Assembly (NCBI GenBank): GCA_019802505.1
Contig: JAFMOC010000050.1
Coordinates: 440,001 to 504,000 of the forward strand
Origin: Corydoras sp. C115
Taxonomy: Eukaryota; Chordata; Actinopteri; Siluriformes; Callichthyidae
Length of the DNA stretch: 64,000 nucleotides
Direction of reading: 5' to 3'
The translations under genes were made by a program, and so were the position numbers. The notes beneath the pieces are model-generated. The model ran no database searches. It saw only the letters and a list, made by a program, of their open reading frames with translations, and was not told the DNA's origin. Shown piece by piece: positions 58,160 through 64,000 of this stretch; positions within the stretch are counted from its first letter, which is position 1; each line of letters opens with the position of its first letter.

Positions 58160-59880
58160 ACTGCCTGGCCAAAAAATGTCACCACCTGGATGTAACTTAG
58201 CAAACAGGTACAAGCCTCATATTGGATAATTACTGCATGGGTGAATATATTTCAGCTGGCAACAAGTTATTTAACCCCAACTGGTGCGATGAGCGGTGGT
58301 TTAGTGGTTAGCACGTTTGCCTCTCAGCGCTAGGGATTCCCGGTTCGAATACCAAATGAATTCTCCAAAATTGCCCCATATAGAGTGTGTTTGTGTGCGT
58401 GTCTGTGTAAGTGAGTGTGTGCTCAGCGATAGATTGGCGCCCTGTCCTGGGTGTATCTGCCCAGCGCCCGAGACTTTCTCCCCTGGATGGGCATGGGGAA
58501 CCCCCCCCCCGACCCTAATAGAGGATAAAGCGGAAGATAATGGATGGATGGATGGATGGTGCAATGAGTTGCTTCTAGTGTCTTAAAAAACATGTCGAAA
58601 GACATACCATGGTTGTGGAAAAGATGTTATTCTGTTTAAGAAGGGTCATCATGGTTATGCATCAGAGAAAACATCATTTAAGGAGATAGCAGAAATGACT
58701 AAAATTGGGTCAAGAACTGTCCAATGCATCATTAAAAACTGGAAGGATAGTGGGGACTGCATAGGAAATGTGGCCGCAAAAAAATCCTGAATGAACCTGA
58801 TCAGCGATCACTTAAACGTTTGGTGAAATCAAATCAAAGAAAAACAGAAGAAGTCAGGGCTATATTTATTAGTGATATTAAGAGCATTTCCACATGCACA
58901 ATGCGATGGGAACTCAAGGGATTGGAACCGAACAGCTGTGTAGCCTTACAAAAACCACTAATCAGTAGGGCTAACCAGAAAAAAAGGTTTCAGTTTGGTA
59001 GAGAGCATAAGGATTAAACTCTGGAGCAATGGAAGGTCATGCTGTCCGAGGAGTCCAGATTTACTCTGTTCCAGAGTAATGGGCACATCAGTATATGAAA
59101 AGAGGCAGGTAAAGTGATGCATCCTAGTGCCTACTGTACAAGCCTGTGGAGGCAGTGTCATGATCTGAAGATGCTGCAATTGGCCAGGTATAGGATCAAC
59201 AACAGTATGTGCTCAAAGAATGAGGTCAGCTGACTACCTGAATATACTGAATGACTAGGTTATTCAGTTCTTCTTCTTCTTCCCCGACGGCACAGGCATA
59301 TTCCAAGATGGCAATGCCAAGATTCATCGGTCTTAAATTGTAAGAGAATGGTTCAGGGAGCATGAGACAGAGTCCAGACCTTAACTTTATTAGTCCCACA
59401 ATTCCCCCATTCTGGGACTAATAAAGGTATATCAATCAATCAATTAATCAATCAATCAATCAACCAAAACCCCATTGAAAATCTTGGGGATGTGCTAGAA
59501 AAGATAAGATTTTGGTGAAAAATTAATGCAATATTGGATGGAAATAAATCTTGGGGACACTGCAGAAACTTATCGAAGTATTGCCACAGCGAATGCATGG
59601 CATATTCAAAACTAAAGGCGCTCCAAAAAAATATTAAGAGTTTTGAAGTTTTTTTAAATTTATTTATTTTTTTTATTTTTTTTATTTCTCTTCTCTATTT
59701 CTCTGTGTGTACTTGCTACTGGGGTCATAATTTCTCTTCCCAAAGTGGTTAATTGCATTTTATCTAAGCAAATGTAACAAAATGGTGCTGGCAAAATTTT
59801 TACTTCATACATAAAATCAAAATTTAAATCTGTTAATAAAAAATTGACAGTTTCACATTTTTTTGTGCCTGTGTGCATTC
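58160..59880 (+). pseudogene. Tc1/mariner-like transposon with dead transposase, split by a SINE-A
   Basis: The left terminal sequence CACTGCCTGGCCAAAAAATG is partly mirrored at about 59850-59880 (TTTTTTTGTGCCTGTGTG). Between them the plus strand shows a Tc1-type transposase in pieces. The helix-turn-helix region is near 58670-58760 (I-A-E-M-T-K and G-S-R-T-V-Q). The catalytic region is near 59030-59360, including a VFRD-like GHHQYMK remnant and a G.......F..DG....... part, with stops at 58787 and 59016 and frameshifts. A small LINE-tail piece with an ATCA run interrupts it at 59379-59468. It cannot encode an active enzyme. Confidence 0.72.
58294..58557 (+). repeat. SINE-A inserted in the Tc1-like element
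   Basis: GGTGCGATGAG (58283-58293) and GGTGCAATGAG (58558-58568) flank it. The head-to-body junction is shortened (GGTTCGAATACCAAATGAA), and the tail has four TGGA units. Confidence 0.88.
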
Positions 59881-60339
59881 AAAAAAAGGCAAACTTTGCT
59901 TATTGTCATGATTAAAATGGCAGGTAAATCCAAAGTCAGAGAACCCACAACTATTTGTGCAGATTGTCCTACTACCCATCAGGATAAATATATAAATCAT
60001 ACTCAGAAACCTGTGTAACTCTTTCAACAAAAACAAGTGGTCACACTCATGTGAGCAGGTTTCACTCTGTGGTTTGGTAAACAGCTACTGGTGCAATACA
60101 TTCCCATGCCCTTTAAAGGAGTACTCAAGTGCTTTAACTTAACCAATGTCTTGGAAACCTTCACTCCACCGCAAAGAAATTTGCAGGCGGTAAAATCCCG
60201 AACATGAACATAATGTAACACCAATAACAAAAACTAGGTAACTAAATTCTGCTTGCTATCTTGCTAAGACGTGAGACGTGAAACTTTCTGGATGATATCC
60301 TAAAGTATTAAGAAACGCTCATCATGTTAAAAATTGGAA

Positions 60340-60595
60340 TTTAAAAAAATGGGCATTCCTCTCATGGAGATGTGGGTTTTCTTTGGGTTCTCCAATTTTT
60401 TCCCCCAGTACAAAAACATGGAACCAGGGTGAATTGGCTGCTCTAAATTGCCCCATGTAAACTACCCAAATGTAATATATGTGCCAAGGGATAGATTGGC
60501 GCATGGTCCTTGGTGTATCAGCCCAGCGCCTGAAACCTTCTCCCCTGGATTTACATGGGAAACCCATCTGTGACCCCAGTAGAGGATTAAGGTGA
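60340..60595 (+). repeat. SINE-A copy, head lost
   Basis: GTGGGTTTTCTTTGGGTTCT to AGTAGAGGATTAAGG. Confidence 0.75.
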
Positions 60596-60604
60596 TAAAG
60601 TGAT

Positions 60605-60830
60605 TTGTTATGTCTACATTATTCACACACAGATGAATGTGTCCCCCACATTTAACCCATCTGAGTAGTGAAACACACACATACACACACTGAGTGAATG
60701 CCCGGCATGGTTGGCAGCCACAACTGGGGTTAGGTACCTTGCTCAATGGCACTTCAGCCATGACACTTAATCGGACTGGAAATCGAACCAGGAACCTTTA
60801 ATTCACAAGTCTGGTTCGTTAACCACAAGC
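60605..60830 (-). repeat. SINE-C copy
   Basis: TCCCCCACATTTAACCCATC, GGCAGCCACAACTGGGGTTA and GAAATCGAACCAGGAACCTT. Confidence 0.78.
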
Positions 60831-60837
60831 CTACAAA

Positions 60838-61012
60838 ATTAGGTCATTTTTCAAGTTTTTATTCAAAGCAATTTACAAATATCCCAACTTGGTTGGGATC
60901 AGAGCACAGGGTTCGTACAGCCCCCGTGGAGCAATGAGGGTTAAGGGCCTTGCTTAAGTATCCACAATGGTACCTTCAGTAGACCTGGGATTTGAACTCA
61001 CAACCTTCTGAA
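60838..61012 (-). repeat. SINE-B copy
   Basis: CAAAGCAATTTACAAATATC to GACCTGGGATTTGAACTCAC. Confidence 0.78.
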
Positions 61013-61036
61013 TACACAGATAAACCAATACACAGA

Positions 61037-61265
61037 TTACAGATTACATACAGAACTTACACACAGAATAAGTCCTCCACATTTAACCCGTTATTGCTGT
61101 GAAACATACACACACACATATATACACAAACTGAGTGCCTAGAGCGGTGGGCAGCCTTGTATACATCACCAGAGGAGCAATTGGGGTTAGGTGACTTGCT
61201 CAAGGGACCAGAAACCAAACCGGAGCCTTCAGGTCACAAGGCTAGTTCCCTAACCACAAATCACA
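61037..61265 (-). repeat. SINE-C copy
   Basis: GTCCTCCACATTTAACCCGT, GTGGGCAGCCTTGTATACAT and GGAGCCTTCAGGTCACAAGG. Confidence 0.78.
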
Positions 61266-62490
61266 ATTTATAAGCGAACCTACAGTAAACTGTTATCACT
61301 AAGCAACTAAAACACAATAACCCCAGCACTGTTTAGTTCGGTGACCAACCATCACCTGCTATATTCTCTTTAGAGAAAGAAGGAAAAACAAATAAATCCA
61401 TAAACCAGCACCTGGAACGTCGGGAATTACTCTAGGTCTCCTTGTAAACTATATCCCATCTATATTAAGTTTCGGAGGAAAGAAACTAACATCTGAAACA
61501 TTAATCTCCAAACTGAGGCCACATTTAGCCCGTGCTGTTTTTAGACGTGAATACAAATCATCTGGGTTTAAAAGTTCCAGGACTGTATGTGCATTTTACT
61601 GTTTTATTACCGCAATAACATCTGAGCAAATTAGTGTAATTCAGTCTTCACATTTGTTACCAACTCTGCTTATGGATTTAATCGTGTGAGGCAAACAGAA
61701 AGGATTTTGCAATTACCCGCAGGCTTATAAAGAATTCTCTAGTCAACTCGTGAACTGATTTAAAGAGCTTTGGTAAACACCCCGAGACTGTTAACTACAA
61801 ATTTACATTAAGTACGGCCATGGGACCTGACCTCAGATAACGTGCAAAGTACTTTAATTACTCAAAATGTCCACTAAACAATAAAGTGTTTCATTTCCTC
61901 TGCAAAAAAAAAACTGAGGTGAGTGATGGAATGAGCACAGAGCGTTCTGTTGGGCTTGTTTTGGAAGTAGTTCTTTTTTTTATTCTATATCTGTTCGAGT
62001 AACTGGTGATTTGAGGTGCATGGAATGGTTAAACGAAACCATGATCTCTTTTTGCTTATCAAATGGTTCTTGACCCTGGATTTATAGGTGTCTGGCATAC
62101 GAAAACAATCTTCTCACAACCATTATGGTGACAAAATCCAGCCACACCAATTTAATGTGGCAACACAGTCATTTTCAAATGAGCCTTTACTTTTTGCTGC
62201 AACTGAGAGAAAGGAGGGAAAAAATCTAATTAGTCTTTTGTAGGGCGCAGACATACTGCAAAACACCAGGACAGTTAACAGGGAAGGGGACTTTATGAAT
62301 GTATTTAAAACAAAGCACAGTACGAAGTGGAATCTGGCTCGTGCTGAAAACAGCTTGGGCCAAGAAGAAAAACTTTAAGGTTAACTATAAGCCAAAACTA
62401 TGCAATTTAATTTGACATATGGTGTTTATCTATATAGCAGATCTGAATTAAAGCAGATCTGAAAGTGGCAACTATGTGAATTTTGTTATT
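61266..62490. other. Longest repeat-free intron stretch near the 5' exons
   Basis: About 1.2 kb with no SINE, LINE or microsatellite recognised, in an intron otherwise crowded with repeats. No coding exon is visible. It could be conserved non-coding sequence, but that cannot be judged without alignment. Confidence 0.35.
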
Positions 62491-62820
62491 CATTCATCCA
62501 TTATCGTCCTCCTAATCCTCAGCTAGGCTCGCGAGGGGGTTTCCCGTTACCACATTTCAGGCACTGGGCAGATACACCCAGGACAGAGCGCTAATTTATC
62601 GTTGGGCACACTCCCACACAGACTTACATTATATGGGGCAATTTAGAGCATTCAATTTAATTGAATCCATGTTTTTGGACCAGGGAGGAAACCTGAGAAC
62701 CTGGAGCAAACCCACGTGGACACGGGGAGAACATGAAAACTCACTCAGATTGGAATTCAAACCTGGATCCAAAGCACTGAGAGGCAACCGTGATAACCAC
62801 TAAGCCACCGTGCCACCCTC
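62491..62820 (-). repeat. SINE-A copy
   Basis: ATTCATCCATTATCGTCCTC to ACCACTAAGCCACCGTGCCA. Confidence 0.82.
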
Positions 62821-62908
62821 ATGTGCATTTACAATAATTAATGACATTAACTACAGCATTTAAAGATTTCCAACCAAGATGACATTTCAGTATTTCCAGT
62901 ACCTGTCA

Positions 62909-63200
62909 GTCAAAAGGTTGGCCACACCCCCTACTTGCTCACTTATCATGTTCCCCACTTATCATATAGATGCCCTGGACGTTTTATAATTTACAGACTG
63001 TAGTACTTTTTTTTTGTTTTTGTTAGTCCCCTGTTGGTTTTCTGTTCTCTATTGGTCAGGAGCATCACATAACAGGTATCATTTGAGTGGTGGATTGTTT
63101 ATCGTCAGTTCTGCAGTGACACTGATGTGGTGAGGGGGTTTTAGTGCAGCAGTGCTGCTGTCGTTTCATATAAACACCTCAATGTCACTGCTGGAAAATT
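62909..63200 (+). repeat. Interspersed repeat G copy
   Basis: TCAGTCAAAAGGTTGGCCAC, TCTATTGGTCAGGAGCATCA and GCAGCAGTGCTGCTGTCGTT, parallel to the copy at 54703. Confidence 0.68.
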
Positions 63201-63289
63201 GTTTTATATAACAGTGTGTATATTCACATAACTTTTCATTCATTGTATTTATATTTTCATTATTATCATCATATTTACTTTTCTTACTC

Positions 63290-63385
63290 ATCCAGGGCGG
63301 AGAGCAAAGTAAGAATTTCACTGCACAGGGAAACACGTGTCTATATGTGCATATGACAATAAAGCTTTGAATCTTGAATCTTTTT
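63290..63385 (+). repeat. Non-LTR retrotransposon tail
   Basis: AAGAATTTCACTGCACAGGG and GACAATAAAGCTTTGAATCT resemble common fish LINE/SINE tails. Confidence 0.5.
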
Positions 63386-63486
63386 GTGGTGAAAAAATGT
63401 CAGAAAAAACTTTTGGCCCCGGCACATTCACTTTATTGATATTGACCGGCATGGCAAAAAGTCTGGACACCCCGCTTTAAACTGAC

Positions 63487-63607
63487 CTGTAATAGAGCAG
63501 TAGATCAACTGAGGAGCTGCTTCTTTCAGATTTGTATATCCAAGTCCCATCTCCTTTAGTTTACCAGGGAGGTAGTTCTCCACCAGGACATCGCATCGCT
63601 GGGCAAG
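63487..63607 (-). CDS. SUGCT: SUGCT exon C (40 codons plus 1 base)
   Basis: This exon encodes LAQRCDVLVENYLPGKLKEM, then GLGYTNLKEAAPQLIYCSIT and the first base of a glycine codon. The D(V/I)xVENYxPGxxxxxGLGY and P.(I/L)IYCSITG blocks are diagnostic of family III CoA-transferases and align without gaps to human SUGCT. The acceptor is GGGTCAG/CTT and the donor ATTACAG/GTCAGT, phase 1. An 11.3-kb intron follows. A repeat end resembling the TIR of a Tc1-like element lies within about 25 bp of the donor. Confidence 0.96.
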
Positions 63608-63705
63608 CTGACCCATTACACACAAAAACAAAGATGATTTAAGCATTTAAATAGATTTGCTGTGACAACATACAAACTGAATACACATCAGAAGTGTCAG
63701 TTTAC

Positions 63706-63756
63706 CTCTTTTACAATTTTAGCCCCCTTTGGATGTTTAAGATTAACAGCAATGCT
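63706..63756 (-). CDS. SUGCT: SUGCT exon B (17 codons)
   Basis: This exon encodes SIAVNLKHPKGAKIVKE. The human gene has SIAVNIKDPKGVKIIKE at the same place. It is the turn and helix after the NRNKKS motif, part of the Rossmann-like CoA-binding domain. The acceptor is TTTCTTCCAG/AGC and the donor GAG/GTAAAC, phase 0 at both ends. It is 79 bp from exon A and 98 bp from exon C, so A, B and C form a compact cluster. Confidence 0.95.
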
Positions 63757-63835
63757 CTGGAAGAAATATATATTAATAAATGTTACGAAAAGGATGTAAT
63801 TAATAGCTACTGATTTTAAAACACTGACCCATTAC

Positions 63836-63921
63836 CTTTTTATTCCGGTTTACACTGAGAAAATAGACACTTTCTTCACCTATGAACGGAGGTCCCCACG
63901 CTCTTGTGTCATCACCTGGCC
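63836..63921 (-). CDS. SUGCT: SUGCT exon A: succinyl-CoA:glutarate CoA-transferase, CoA-binding N-terminal part
   Basis: SUGCT moves CoA from succinyl-CoA to glutarate in mitochondria, in lysine, hydroxylysine and tryptophan breakdown. Loss of the human gene causes glutaric aciduria type III. This exon encodes 28 residues after a split glycine codon, starting PGDDTRAWGPPFIG and ending SVNRNKK. The GDDTR.WGPPF and LSVNRNKKS blocks are hallmarks of CaiB/BaiF family III enzymes and match human SUGCT (GDDTRTWGPPFVG, YLSVNRNKK) closely. The acceptor is TTTGCTCAG/GG and the donor AAAAAG/GTAATG, leaving phase 0. The start codon and mitochondrial presequence lie right of the window. Paralogues such as AMACR lack this match, so the call is firm. 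The nine visible exons total 863 bp and stay in frame throughout. Confidence 0.95.
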
Positions 63922-63993
63922 CTGAGCAAACAGACCAGCTTTCAGAACAACTGTCAGGATGTTGGGTAAAATCTAAAGACACGAGTTACATAC

Positions 63994-64000
63994 CTACTTC
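63994..64000 (-). CDS. SUGCT: Possible 3' end of the preceding SUGCT exon, cut by the window edge
   Basis: On the minus strand the last seven bases, GAAGTAG, are followed by a strong donor, GTATGT. Splicing them to exon A over a 72-bp intron (63922-63993) gives E-V-G-P-G-D-D-T-R. This lines up with the human stretch KVERPGAGDDTR, but one residue shorter. The phase fits, because exon A needs one leading G. The intron has a pyrimidine-rich end and is of a size common in fish. Only seven bases are visible, so this is an inference from splice signal and frame. Confidence 0.5.

Overview
This window is intronic and exonic DNA of a bony fish, almost certainly a teleost. The genes are split by GT-AG introns, there are dozens of tRNA-like SINE copies, and there are remains of L2/CR1-type LINEs, Tc1/mariner elements and hAT elements. 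Long CA, TA and GATA microsatellites are also present. I see no bacterial, organellar or viral gene. The order or species cannot be fixed from what I recognise.

The only gene I can support is on the minus strand. It is SUGCT (C7orf10), the mitochondrial succinyl-CoA:glutarate CoA-transferase of CoA-transferase family III (CaiB/BaiF). Nine coding exons lie between 63921 and 20385. A tenth may be cut by the right edge of the window at 63994-64000. All nine have consensus splice sites and join in one open frame of 288 codons (863 bases here plus one base from the exon upstream). They contain no frameshift or stop. The presequence and N-terminal part lie beyond 64000. The last roughly 75 residues were not found in 1-20384 and probably lie left of position 1. 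Spacing is uneven: the first three exons sit within about 430 bp, and introns of 11.3, 0.76, 13.6, 11.6, 1.8 and 3.4 kb follow.

Everything else is intron or downstream intron filled by repeats. For this report I name the families as follows. SINE-A has a tRNA-like head, a central body like that of zebrafish DANA (V-SINE superfamily) and a tail ending in GATAATGGATGGA; about 37 full or partial copies occur. SINE-B has a tRNA-like head and the tail CGCTTTGGATAAAAGCGTCT, which is shared with the local LINE. SINE-C contains GGTCCCCGGTTTGATTCCCA. Repeat D contains TTTTATTGGACTGGCAGTCC and ends in a CTATATAAATAAAT-like tail.

Layout: 1-20384 is repeat-rich intron or downstream sequence with a hAT element at 14174-15068 and a 35-bp minisatellite at 18570-18998. 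20385-25853 holds the last three exons seen (I, H, G) and a second hAT-like element. 25854-37480 is a large intron with CA repeats, an inverted LTR-like structure and MITE-like repeats. 37481-37576 is exon F. 37577-51207 is a large intron with a TTATAA-rich foldback region and LINE copies. 51208-52203 holds exons E and D. 52204-63486 is a large intron with a Tc1-like element and a long hairpin. 63487-64000 holds exons C, B and A and the possible cut exon.

I did not find a previously undescribed functional system. The observations most worth checking concern repeat biology: a SINE and a LINE sharing one tail, datable nested insertions with target-site duplications, long inverted repeats, a foldback region, and possible conserved regulatory DNA in the introns.
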